Below are positions 40,454 to 48,054 of a DNA stretch of 64,000 nucleotides, piece by piece (positions within the stretch are counted from its first letter, which is position 1; every line of letters starts with the position of its first letter). The notes under the pieces are model-generated. The model ran no database searches. It was given only the letters and a program-made list of their open reading frames with translations, and had not been told where the DNA came from. The DNA is from Flavobacterium sp. JAD_PAG50586_2 (GTDB lineage Bacteria; Bacteroidota; Bacteroidia; Flavobacteriales; Flavobacteriaceae), in NCBI GenBank assembly GCA_023213215.1, contig CP096136.1, positions 248,001 to 312,000 on the forward strand, in the 5' to 3' direction. Both the position numbers and the translations under genes were made by a program.

Positions 40454-40807
40454 ATGCGTAATAGGCAATCGTTAAACGTAGGATGCACGAAGCAGTGGGC
40501 TAATGCTTGTGCCGAAATAAAACCCTGAAGTGGTATTGGGTTTATTCCTCACGAAAATATATAAAAAAGTGAAATAAAAAAATTATTTTAATAGAAATGT
40601 TCCGGATTTGGATAGTGAGTTTTAAAAAGAAGCTCATTGCTGGCCTCGCGTCTCCCAACGTTCAATTCGTGGCTAATGATTCAGGCTAGGGAATTGAAGA
40701 AATGAGGTTCAGCGATTGTGAAGATAATACTAAAGATAATTGGGGGAAATGGTTAATGTTCACATAAAAACACTAATTTTACTAAGCTTAAACTAAGTAA
40801 AGAATTA
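40454..40807. other. Intergenic region upstream of the propeller gene
   Basis: About 350 bp with no gene supported on either strand. The promoter of the minus-strand group should lie here. Confidence 0.3.
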
Positions 40808-40893
40808 GTTGCCCTATTAGTACACCTATAAAAAACAACCTTTGTTAAGCCTTGAAAATATTGAGATTATCTAAAGCATAGCGGAGCCTCTTT
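40808..40893 (+). repeat. Dispersed 85-bp repeat, copy 2
   Basis: Closely matches 30670-30754. This copy continues into a GCGGAG/CTCCGC hairpin (40881-40899) that copy 1 lacks. Confidence 0.7.
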
Positions 40894-40903
40894 CTCCGCA
40901 AAG

Positions 40904-40937
40904 GAAAAGCCGTCAAGGAAACTTGAAGGCTTTTTTA
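40904..40937 (+). terminator. Terminator-like hairpin beside the dispersed repeat
   Basis: AAAAGCC-GT-CAAG-GAAA-CTTG-A-AGGCTTTTTT: a good stem with a T-tract on the + strand. No + strand protein gene lies upstream, so it may end a small transcript that includes the dispersed repeat. Confidence 0.6.
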
Positions 40938-41344
40938 CTTTATAGCCGTGTCAAAAGCTTGCTTTTGTAAGTGGATAGAAAACAAAAAAATAAAGCTGTG
41001 AAATAGCCTGTGACTTTTTCTTTTACAGTATATCCCTCTGGGCTCAGCAGAGTTAATCCCTGTTTCCTCCGCAAAACACTTAAAATATTTTACCTCCCTT
41101 AATCTATGATATTCGGGTTTTTGTTTTTAATCCCACATCAAACATTCATTAATCCGTACTAAAGGGGGACAATTCCAGACACAACGAAAACATACAAAAT
41201 TCTGAACCGGATTGTCTGAAACAGCAGTTTATTCAATGTTCAGGAAATAGATATCTTATAGCATTTCCTGAGTGCTTTCATATCGAAAATCAAAAAACCA
41301 TCACACCCCTGCTCAAAAATAGAGTTGAAAAACTGACTTAAAAA
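40938..41344. other. Intergenic region before the LytTR-type array
   Basis: No gene found in about 400 bp. It contains only short A/T tracts and no recognisable element. Confidence 0.3.
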
Positions 41345-41408
41345 ATCCGTTTTATTACAATATCCTACCGTTTATATCATAATACCTACCGCTCGTAACA
41401 TTAGGAGA
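41345..41408 (+). promoter_or_regulatory. LytTR-type direct-repeat array 1
   Basis: Three repeats with a 21-bp period start at 41345 (ATCCGTTTT), 41366 (TACCGTTTAT) and 41387 (TACCGCTCGTAACATTAG). The unit resembles the LytTR-family binding consensus. It lies upstream of the membrane-protein gene at 41584. Confidence 0.75.
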
Positions 41409-41583
41409 TATAATATCGTGAAACCATCGTAACTTTACTATTCAATAGTAAATAATACTTCCCACAACTAAGATGGGGAGTTTTATGATAAGGCAATGCT
41501 TGTGTCCGGTTTACAACTCCCAAAAAGAATACAGCACATGGAATACTGCACTTAATCAAATTAAAAGATCCAGTAAAGAACTA

Positions 41584-41904
41584 ATGTCAAATTTAATCTA
41601 CATCGTTATGAAAGCAGAAAATCTAAACTCCGAAAGGGATAATGATGAAAAAGAAGCCAAATTTCTCGTTGTCTTAAAGAGCATTGCTATAGTCAGTGGG
41701 ATTACAGCGGCACTATATGCCTTTCTTTGCATTATAAAGGTCATTCACTCCCGGCTGACCATTGATGCTTTTTTCCTTTTTATCTACACAAATCTGCTGC
41801 TGCTGACGCTCTCCAATAGCAGCCATGCTTCACAGGACTTCAAATGCATACTCTATTTGATTTACATCCTTACAATAGTAATTGTCCTGGCAAATCAAAT
41901 CTAA
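41584..41904 (+). CDS. Small three-TM membrane protein
   Basis: 106 aa from ATG 41584; ATG 41608 is a good alternative start, and an earlier in-frame ATG at 41473 is less likely. An acidic N-terminal stretch (AENLNSERDNDEKEAK) precedes three hydrophobic helices (LKSIAIVSGITAALYAFLCII, IDAFFLFIYTNLLLLTL, CILYLIYILTIVIVLANQI). It is an integral inner-membrane protein of unknown function. It lies behind a LytTR-type repeat array and so probably belongs to the same regulon as the membrane/DUF4406-like operon next to it. Confidence 0.6.
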   Translation: MSNLIYIVMKAENLNSERDNDEKEAKFLVVLKSIAIVSGITAALYAFLCIIKVIHSRLTIDAFFLFIYTNLLLLTLSNSSHASQDFKCILYLIYILTIVIVLANQI

Positions 41905-41920
41905 AATAATCTGCTAAGAG

Positions 41921-42442
41921 TTAGGGAACAATACTTTGTGAGGGATTTTTGAGTTGATTATTCATATTTTCTAAATTACCCTGCTTTTGCCGTTCAATCA
42001 AATTATTGGTAATATCCGCCAGTATTTGTGCATCCTCCTTTTTATGCTTACTTAAGGAGAATACCTTATTTTCCGCATTGTGTTGAATTATGATTAGCCG
42101 GTAATTGGTTTTATTGAGGAAAACAGCAAACAACAGTATCACTATGATATGAACGACCAAAAAAATCCCCTTCAGGAGGCTGAGTTTATAGTTAAATAAT
42201 AAGTAAGCCAGAGGAAATACAGATACGAGGAGAAAAATGTTATACGTAAGGTTTTTGCATTTACGCAGCTCCACTTTCTTTATGGCATCAAGTGCTATTG
42301 GCTGCTCACCAAAACTCTGAACCAGAAGGCTCCTGTTAATTACAACCCCAACAGAATTGCCATAGCGGATATTATTGGCGACCACAAAACCATCGTGTAT
42401 TCTCTTAACTACAGGCATATAGCATTTTTCATATAATGACAT
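41921..42442 (-). CDS. Two-TM membrane protein, copy 1 of the paired module
   Basis: 173 aa from ATG 42442 (the frame extends to 42478). A beta-rich N-terminal domain (FVVANNIRYGNSVGVVINRSLLVQSF...LDAIKKVELRK) is followed by two transmembrane helices in tandem (about residues 66-110). The C-terminal part is charged (NYRLIIIQHNAENKVFSLSKHKKEDAQILADITNNL). The same plan and the (H)(K/Q)KEDA(Q/R)xL signature recur at 42979 and 60967. It lies downstream of a DUF4406-like gene. I do not recognise a named family; a bacterial PH-like or DUF6232-like protein is possible. Confidence 0.65.
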   Translation of the reverse strand: MSLYEKCYMPVVKRIHDGFVVANNIRYGNSVGVVINRSLLVQSFGEQPIALDAIKKVELRKCKNLTYNIFLLVSVFPLAYLLFNYKLSLLKGIFLVVHIIVILLFAVFLNKTNYRLIIIQHNAENKVFSLSKHKKEDAQILADITNNLIERQKQGNLENMNNQLKNPSQSIVP

Positions 42443-42532
42443 TCGTTTTAACGTATTGGTTCTTCCACTGGTAATCAAAAACCGTAGTAATGATTCAATA
42501 CAAAAGTTAGTTCTCCGAAAAGACGCAACTCC

Positions 42533-42826
42533 CTAAAACTCATGCAGGATAAGCTTGTTAAGCTTTACAGCCATCAATACTTCAAGATTAGCCTCTCCTG
42601 AGTTTACCTCATTCAAAACATAAACCGCATTAGCATTCATCAGCCCACAAAGGTTTCGTTTTATAGCCTCCTCCCTCGATAGTGATCCTTCCAAAAGTGA
42701 CGTGACCGGATTATATATGTAACTATTGAACCTCTCCAGGCTTTTTTCCGCATCGGCAAACTTCTTCTGTACAGTGACTGATAAGGTATCAGGTATTTTT
42801 CCAATAATATAGATATTAGAAAACAT
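42533..42826 (-). CDS. DUF4406-like cytosolic protein, copy 1
   Basis: 97 aa from ATG 42826 (TTG 42838 also possible). It begins IYIIGKIPD and contains NPVTS, EAIKRNLCGLMNANAVYVLN, GEANLEVLMAVKLNKLILHEF. This is the pattern of DUF4406, a short Rossmann-like fold related to nucleoside 2-deoxyribosyltransferases: start strand with G, NP, xxDL, DAVYLL, S.GA..E...A..L....I. The catalytic Asp/Glu of the deoxyribosyltransferases is not clear. It lies between two copies of the two-TM protein in one operon and may process or bind a nucleotide signal. That is inference. Confidence 0.65.
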   Translation of the reverse strand: MFSNIYIIGKIPDTLSVTVQKKFADAEKSLERFNSYIYNPVTSLLEGSLSREEAIKRNLCGLMNANAVYVLNEVNSGEANLEVLMAVKLNKLILHEF

Positions 42827-42978
42827 AGCATATTCCAATTAAGTTAGTATCAAAAACAGAAATTAATAGGGCTAAAAGGACTAAAGCCACAGTTTTTCGC
42901 ACCCAATCTTTTAAGATGGATATATCCAGACCCATATAAACCAATTATAGGGGCACAAAAGCTTTTTAAAATAAGGGA

Positions 42979-43439
42979 TTACGCTGGTTGCGCTTTATTT
43001 TTCTTCATATGCCTGATTTTCCGATTAACCATACTGGCAATCTTTTTCGCATCTTCCTTACAATACAGGCTGATTTCCATCTCAATGAAATCAAGGTCAA
43101 ACTTTTTAATGAACAAAGTATATCGTGAGTTCTTCACAAAAAAACCACATCCCAGCAGTACCACAATCAGGACACTCATTAACAACACCTCAAGCCGGGT
43201 AAAACTGTTTTCATATAATGCATAAAATAAAGGAAGCGTACACCCAATAAAAAATAAATTGAAAAAGAAATTCTTTTTTTGTGCACTTCAGCCCTTTGGA
43301 TGGATTCAATCTCTATTAAAAGGCGGTTAGGCGAATGCAGCAACAAGCTGTTATCTATAATTGCTCCTATAGAGTTAATCATTTGAATCTTAGAAGCATC
43401 TGTATTCAGTTTTTGGGGAAGTACTGCGGCATCTTTCAT
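42979..43439 (-). CDS. Two-TM membrane protein, copy 2 (one frameshift)
   Basis: Frames 43439-43179 and 43188-42979 are one gene. Adding one base to the T7 run 43274-43280 gives HKKKNFFFNLFFIGCTLPLFYALY and then EVLLMSVLIVVLLGCGFFV, restoring both transmembrane helices. The protein has about 153 aa: N-terminal beta-rich domain (MINSIGAIIDNSLLLHSP), two TM helices, and a charged tail with CKEDAKKIASMVNRKIRH. It is homologous to the proteins at 41921 and 60967. It is the first gene of the operon behind LytTR-type array 3. Confidence 0.65.
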
Positions 43440-43492
43440 AAGAAAAAGTTTAAATTCACTCTACAAATATTAAAAGAATACCCCATGTTGTC

Positions 43493-43556
43493 GTTACTAA
43501 TGTTACGAACGGTATGTTTGGTGAAACAAACGGTATGTATTTGCGTATGAACGGTA
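43493..43556 (-). promoter_or_regulatory. LytTR-type direct-repeat array 3 (minus strand)
   Basis: On the minus strand TACCGTTCATACG, TACCGTTTGTTTC and TACCGTTCGTAACATTAG recur with an exact 21-bp period (forward CGGTA at 43552, 43531 and 43510). It is upstream of the gene at 43439. A TAATATTTG near-match to a -7 element follows. Confidence 0.8.
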
Positions 43557-43590
43557 TTTTGCTACCCTATGCTGACACCAATTATTCTAA

Positions 43591-44361
43591 TTACCGAGGG
43601 CCATATTTCGAAAGCCGGATCTGTTTTTTATAATCCTCAACAGAAACTCCTGTATTTTTTTTAAAAAGCTTATTAAAACTGCTGTAACTGTTGAACCCCA
43701 TATCAAATGCTATGTCTGCTGCACTGAGGTCTGTTGTTTCCATCAGGGCCATGCACTTCTTAAGCTTACATTGCAGGATATACTGATAAGGCGTTTCATT
43801 GGTATATTGTGTAAACATTTTAATGAAATTATGCTTCTTCCACCGGGTGAGCACCAACAAATCCTCCAATTGTATTTTCTCATTGATATTCTCATTGATA
43901 TAGGCGAGTACTTTCCTGATTATAAACGGTGTATCATCCTCAATGGCAGGAGCCGTGATACGATGGGTATCTGTTTTAAGGTGCCTGAAATTGTTCAATG
44001 CCAGGGCCACATTGGTAATAACATCTATAGGCTTGAAAGGCTTTACAATATAGCCGTGCGGAAAAGTCTGCTTAATTTCCAGCCTGGTGTTCTTATCCTG
44101 TAAGGAAGTAAGGTAAACATACGGGATCCCGCCTCTTTTATACAGGTAACTGCCTATCCTTAGCCCGTCATGGGTTTTCCTCAGCATGATATCGATGAGT
44201 ACCAGATTGGGGGATGCATTTTCAATGGCATCAACAGCTTCCTTATAGGTAGCAATATTCAAAATACATTTATAGCCTTCGGCAGTAAGGATTTTACCTA
44301 TATCCCTGGCAATAATAAAATCATCTTCCACGATTAAGATAAGGTATTCCTGCTGTAGCAT
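43591..44361 (-). CDS. Response regulator with AraC-type HTH
   Basis: 256 aa. The receiver domain (1-125) has the acidic pocket VEDD at 11-14, phospho-acceptor D57 (LVLIDIML) and the conserved Lys in HGYIVKPFKP. An AraC/XylS double helix-turn-helix occupies the last 110 residues (LEDLLVLTRWKKHNFIKMFTQ, LSAADIAFDMGFNSYSSFNKLFKKNTG). It starts 12 bp after the histidine kinase gene on the same strand, so the two form a two-component pair. The target is unknown; the surrounding surface genes are candidates. Confidence 0.9.
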   Translation of the reverse strand: MLQQEYLILIVEDDFIIARDIGKILTAEGYKCILNIATYKEAVDAIENASPNLVLIDIMLRKTHDGLRIGSYLYKRGGIPYVYLTSLQDKNTRLEIKQTFPHGYIVKPFKPIDVITNVALALNNFRHLKTDTHRITAPAIEDDTPFIIRKVLAYINENINEKIQLEDLLVLTRWKKHNFIKMFTQYTNETPYQYILQCKLKKCMALMETTDLSAADIAFDMGFNSYSSFNKLFKKNTGVSVEDYKKQIRLSKYGPR

Positions 44362-44373
44362 GGCATGGTTTTA

Positions 44374-46474
44374 TTAAAGGTTTGAAAACATAATTTTATA
44401 AGAAACATTGCTGCTGTTTTCAATATGCAGCCTACCTCCTATCTGATGGACCAAAAGGGTAATAAGCTCACTACCAAAAGAATCCCCCGCTTTAGGTTCC
44501 TGCCTTCTGATACCATTATCAAAATAGGAAAGTTCATAATCACCCTGCGCTTTCGGTTGCAACGCAATGGTAATTTTGAGGCCGGGCACTGTTCCCTGCA
44601 CGTGCTTCAGGGTATTCAGCATCATTTCATTCAAAATCAAACCTAACGGTATAGCCGTCTGGATATCAAATAACACTTCAGGCATGTCAAGGTTAAATTG
44701 AAGGTCGTCCTGAGCACCCTTAAAGGCATGCTGGATATAATGGGCCAGTTCTTCTACATATTCCTTAAAGTTAACCGCGCTCAGGTTTTCCGACTGATAA
44801 AGGTTCTGATGGATGAGCGACATCGACAAGATCCGCGAAGTGGCTTCCTCCAGGAAAGTATCCACATCGGGAGCATTGCCTTCTTCTGCCTGCAGGCGTA
44901 GCAAACTGATTACCATCTGGAAATTATTCTTCACCCGGTGGTGCACTTCCTTCAGCAAAACATCCCGCTCGGTCAGCGACTCCTCCAATTCCACATTTTG
45001 CTGTTCAATGATATTCTTCTTCTCTTCCATTTGTTGGGCGTTCCGCTTTTTAATCAGATAACCGCGATAGATAAACCCAACAATCAGGAGTAATAGCAAC
45101 AGGCTCCCTATAAGCAATAGCATCTTTTGCTCCTGCTCCTTAATTTCCAGCCTGTTCCTAAGCTGCTCTTTGGTCAGGTGCTTCACTTCGCGCTTTTTCT
45201 CTCCCAGTTCAAAGGTGTTTACTTCCTTGTGGAGCTCGAGGTCCTTAACAGCGGCTAGTTTCTTTTGCTCTTCCTTATAACTCTCTTCCAGCAATGAATA
45301 GGATTTCTCCGGATTATTGTTTTGAAGTTCCATAAGGCTGATCTTTTTTTGGCATCCGCAAGTACATCAAAGTTGTGGGCGTTTCCTGCACCCGCACTGT
45401 CAATCCGCGTTGCTGTGATTATTGCGGTGGTAAGCCGGTCCTTGGCCTTAATGAAATCCTTCTTTTCAAAATAGCACAGGCCTACAACATAATACGCATC
45501 CCTTTGCCTGTAAGCGTTCATGTTGTTCCCATCTCCTATAACTTCCTCTGCAGTAGCCTGGGCCTCTCCTGTCCGGTGCAAAAAGAAAAGCGCCATGGCA
45601 GTATTGGCCTTGATCTGTTTCATTAAGTTTAGGTTATTGCTGGGACAGTGAGCCTGGGCTGTTTTAAAATACTCCAGTGCCTTAGGGTACTTCCGCGTTT
45701 TCAGGTAAATAAAAGCCAGCTTGTCATACATCAGTGCCTTATTGGTCCAGGGCATCGCATTGAACTCAGGGTGGTTGATAATCTTTAGGATATACCCTGC
45801 AGCCTCTTCCATAGCGTTCATCTCCCTATAACAGTCCGATATCTTGTTATAGGTAAAGAACTCACCTCTTTTAAATTGATCCTTCCTATACCCCTCAAGC
45901 GCCTTGTTAAAATCGGAAATAGCGTCTTTATAGCGTTTTTTTATCACATATCCGGAACCTCTTTTTGAGAATACCAAGGCTTTGTCCCTTCCTAAAGGGC
46001 AATCCCGGTATTCCTTCAGGTGCTGCTGCTCAAAGCCAGTAATTCGTCAATAGATTTGAGTTGTAAAAGGGATAGGCATACTTTATCTACGGCACTCAGG
46101 TACTGCTCCCTTGTGCCATATTTTTTCACGATCAATGCTGCGATCCATGCACAGGATAAGGCATCTTCGTATTTGCCACCTAGGTTGTAATTGTCTGAAG
46201 TCCAAGCAAAGTAACCCGCAAAATCTTTAGGATTCGCCACATTTCCGGTAAGGGCGTAGAGCTGCTCCACATAGTCGGCACTTCTCCTCTTGTTGCTTTT
46301 GGCATCCGCAATGAGGGTTCCCAGCGCAACAGCCTTCAGTGTGTCATTCACTTCCCGTGAATTAATTCTTTCAATTAAAACATTGATTTCCTCTTCTTTC
46401 AGTTTCTGCGAAAAAACTGATACAGCATTGCTCAAAAGGCAGAGCAATGCCAATCCTTTTACAAATGAGTTCAT
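44374..46474 (-). CDS. TPR-containing histidine kinase, HisKA_2 type (two frameshifts)
   Basis: Three frames form one protein of about 700 aa. A signal peptide (to about residue 22) precedes TPR repeats reading DAISDFNKALEGY, KALEYFKTAQAHC. One transmembrane helix (MLLLIGSLLLLLLIVGFIYRGYL) and a coiled-coil follow. The HisKA_2 phospho-acceptor motif is EVHHRVKNNFQMVISLL. A HATPase domain ends the protein (LILNEMMLNTLKH, FDNG, GSELITLLVHQIGGRL). Breaks at T7 45344-45350 and near 46032 are each repaired by one added base. It is probably a periplasmic sensor that phosphorylates the AraC-type regulator encoded 12 bp downstream. Confidence 0.85.
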
Positions 46475-46678
46475 ATATCCGCTATTTAAAAATACAATAA
46501 AATGAAGTGGTGTCCATCTTGTATCTATAGGGAGGTAGGGTATTCTGGGGATATTTTATACTCAAATATAGGAATTTAAAAACATAAATCTACTATTCGA
46601 CAGGCCAAACTACTATTTGACAGCATGCTTTTTTTCTAAAGGCTTGCTTTGTACTGAATAAAAAAAACATATCAAAAT

Positions 46679-46741
46679 TACCGTTCGTAACGCCAAATCT
46701 ACCGAACGTAACGCCAAACCTACCGAACGTAACATTGATGA
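46679..46741 (+). promoter_or_regulatory. LytTR-type direct-repeat array 2, upstream of the LytTR gene
   Basis: TACCGTTCGTAACGCCAAATC, then two TACCGAACGTAAC repeats, at 46679, 46700 and 46721: three units with exact 21-bp spacing. It is placed 22 bp before the -7 element of the LytTR regulator gene, so autoregulation is likely. Confidence 0.85.
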
Positions 46742-46762
46742 TTTGAACCAGAGAAATGAAAT

Positions 46763-46770
46763 TACTTTTG
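46763..46770 (+). promoter_or_regulatory. -7 element of the LytTR regulator gene
   Basis: TACTTTTG fits TAnnTTTG. It puts the transcript start near 46777, which rules out the ATG at 46756 and supports GTG 46786 as the start codon. Confidence 0.6.
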
Positions 46771-46785
46771 GAAATAAAAAGGACC

Positions 46786-47534
46786 GTGAATTACAAAACT
46801 ATCATAGTAGATGATGACCCTGTAAATATCATCGTGGAGCGGAAAATCATAAAAAAGTTTTTCCCCAGATTGATATAGTGGCCGAGGCCCACGGCATAGA
46901 TGACGCTATTGCGGTCATCAATCTCCATAACCCCGAATTACTACTGCTTGACATCAATCTGGGCGAACGCGAAGTTTTTGAAATCTTCAGGGAAATCCAC
47001 TGCACGCCCCAGATCGTTTTCATCAGCAGCGAAGGTAAATATGCGCTGAATGCATTCCGGTATGATGCTACCGATTTTGTGCTAAAGCCAATAAACAGGG
47101 AAATCCTGATCTCAGCCATTTCCAAAGCTATCAGCAGGCTGGAGCAGCAACGACAGTTTGTTGAGATGGGATACAGCATCTGGAGCATGAACAACACCCT
47201 GAAGAGTTTCATAACCGTCTCTTCGGTCGACAGGCATGAAATCATAAAGATACAGGATATTATGCATTGCTCCTCCGAAGGCAGGTACACCACATTCCAT
47301 CTTAATGACGGACGCGACGTGGTGGCCTGCAAAAACCTGTCCGAATATGAGCATATCTTCGAAAAGCAGCCCTTTTTCGTAAAGATCAGCCGGTCGCAGA
47401 TTGTCAATTTCGAATATGTAGCAAGAGTAAACAAAAAGAACGGCATGTACTGCGAAATTAAGGATGGAGTAATGATACCTGTGGCAAGGAGGAAATATAC
47501 CGAACTGAATAAGTTCCTAAGCGAACTCGAATAA
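46786..47534 (+). CDS. LytTR-family response regulator (one frameshift)
   Basis: The start is GTG 46786, with an AAAAGGA ribosome-binding site and the -7 promoter element just upstream. One base added to the C4 run 46863-46866 joins MNYKTIIVDDDPVNI...KKFF to PQIDIVAEAHG. The protein has about 249 aa. The receiver domain has D9-D11, phospho-acceptor D56 (LLLLDINLG) and Lys in DFVLKPI. The LytTR DNA-binding domain (about 145-249) reads ILHCSSEGRYTTFHL-type, CKNLSEYEHIF, FVKISRSQIVNFEYV. No kinase gene is adjacent; the TPR kinase nearby may serve. Its predicted sites flank it on both sides. Confidence 0.88.
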
Positions 47535-47537
47535 AAA

Positions 47538-47630
47538 TACCGTTCATGCACAAAATCATACCGTTTATAACACCAAACATACCGAACGTAACATGGTAAC
47601 AAAAGAATCAAAAACACAAACTTAATTTTG
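47538..47630 (+). promoter_or_regulatory. LytTR-type array 4 and promoter of the surface operon
   Basis: TACCGTTCATGCAC, TACCGTTTATAACACC and TACCGAACGTAACATGG start at 47538, 47559 and 47580 (21-bp period). TAATTTTG at 47623-47630 is a -7 element. Transcription would start near 47637 and lead into the long surface operon from 47787. Confidence 0.8.
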
Positions 47631-47665
47631 GCTCCAGCTTAATAGCCAATAAGATCCATAAGCAG

Positions 47666-47748
47666 GCAGGATGGCATCTAAGGATACTACTGGTCATGGG
47701 GGACTAGCCGCTATCAGTCGGTAAGATTTGGGACTGATGCTATCCTGC
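47666..47748 (+). ncRNA. Structured 5' leader of the surface operon
   Basis: GCAGGATGGCATC (47666-47678) pairs with GATGCTATCCTGC (47736-47748) over 13 positions with one mismatch, closing a loop of 57 nt with its own possible helices, and is followed by TTTCTT. It lies between promoter and first gene, so it may be an attenuator, riboswitch-like leader or stability element. I do not recognise a known class. Confidence 0.45.
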
Positions 47749-47786
47749 TTTCTTAATTTAATATGAAATCAGTAACAAGTATAAAT

Positions 47787-48032
47787 ATGAAAAAAATAAT
47801 TTTTCTAATCGTTATCATGGCAAATTGTTCAATAGCAGTTCATGCCAATGACGTACAACCCGAACAAAATATGGACTCCTTTGGCGACGATGGTGATGGG
47901 CCACCGGTAGAAGATCCGCCGCCGCCGGCACCAATTGACCAATGGATCCCAATATTAATGCTGGGCGGAATGACATTCGTCGGATATAAAACCTTACGAT
48001 CCAAACACAAATCGGATCATGTATCTAACTAA
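47787..48032 (+). CDS. Small exported protein with proline stretch and C-terminal TM helix
   Basis: 81 aa from ATG 47787, which places the Met directly before the signal peptide (MKKIIFLIVIMANCSIAVHA); ATG 47763 is an alternative. An acidic linker (SFGDDGDGPPVEDPPPPAP) leads into a second hydrophobic helix (WIPILMLGGMTFVGYKTL) and a basic tail (RSKHKSDH). Such short proteins are frequent as lead genes of flavobacterial surface operons; the function is unknown. It is the first gene behind LytTR-type array 4. Confidence 0.65.
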   Translation: MKKIIFLIVIMANCSIAVHANDVQPEQNMDSFGDDGDGPPVEDPPPPAPIDQWIPILMLGGMTFVGYKTLRSKHKSDHVSN

Positions 48033-48054
48033 AGCCCTATAAATCGTATATATC

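Noticed and set aside
40860-40940. tRNA-like fold near the dispersed repeat
   Set aside because: No cloverleaf, T-loop consensus or anticodon arm could be built; the hairpins are better explained as a terminator.
46847-47617. Long minus-strand open frame (256 codons) opposite the LytTR regulator
   Set aside because: It is antisense to a clear response regulator, is Ser/Leu-rich without any domain, and covers the repeat array and the frameshift site.
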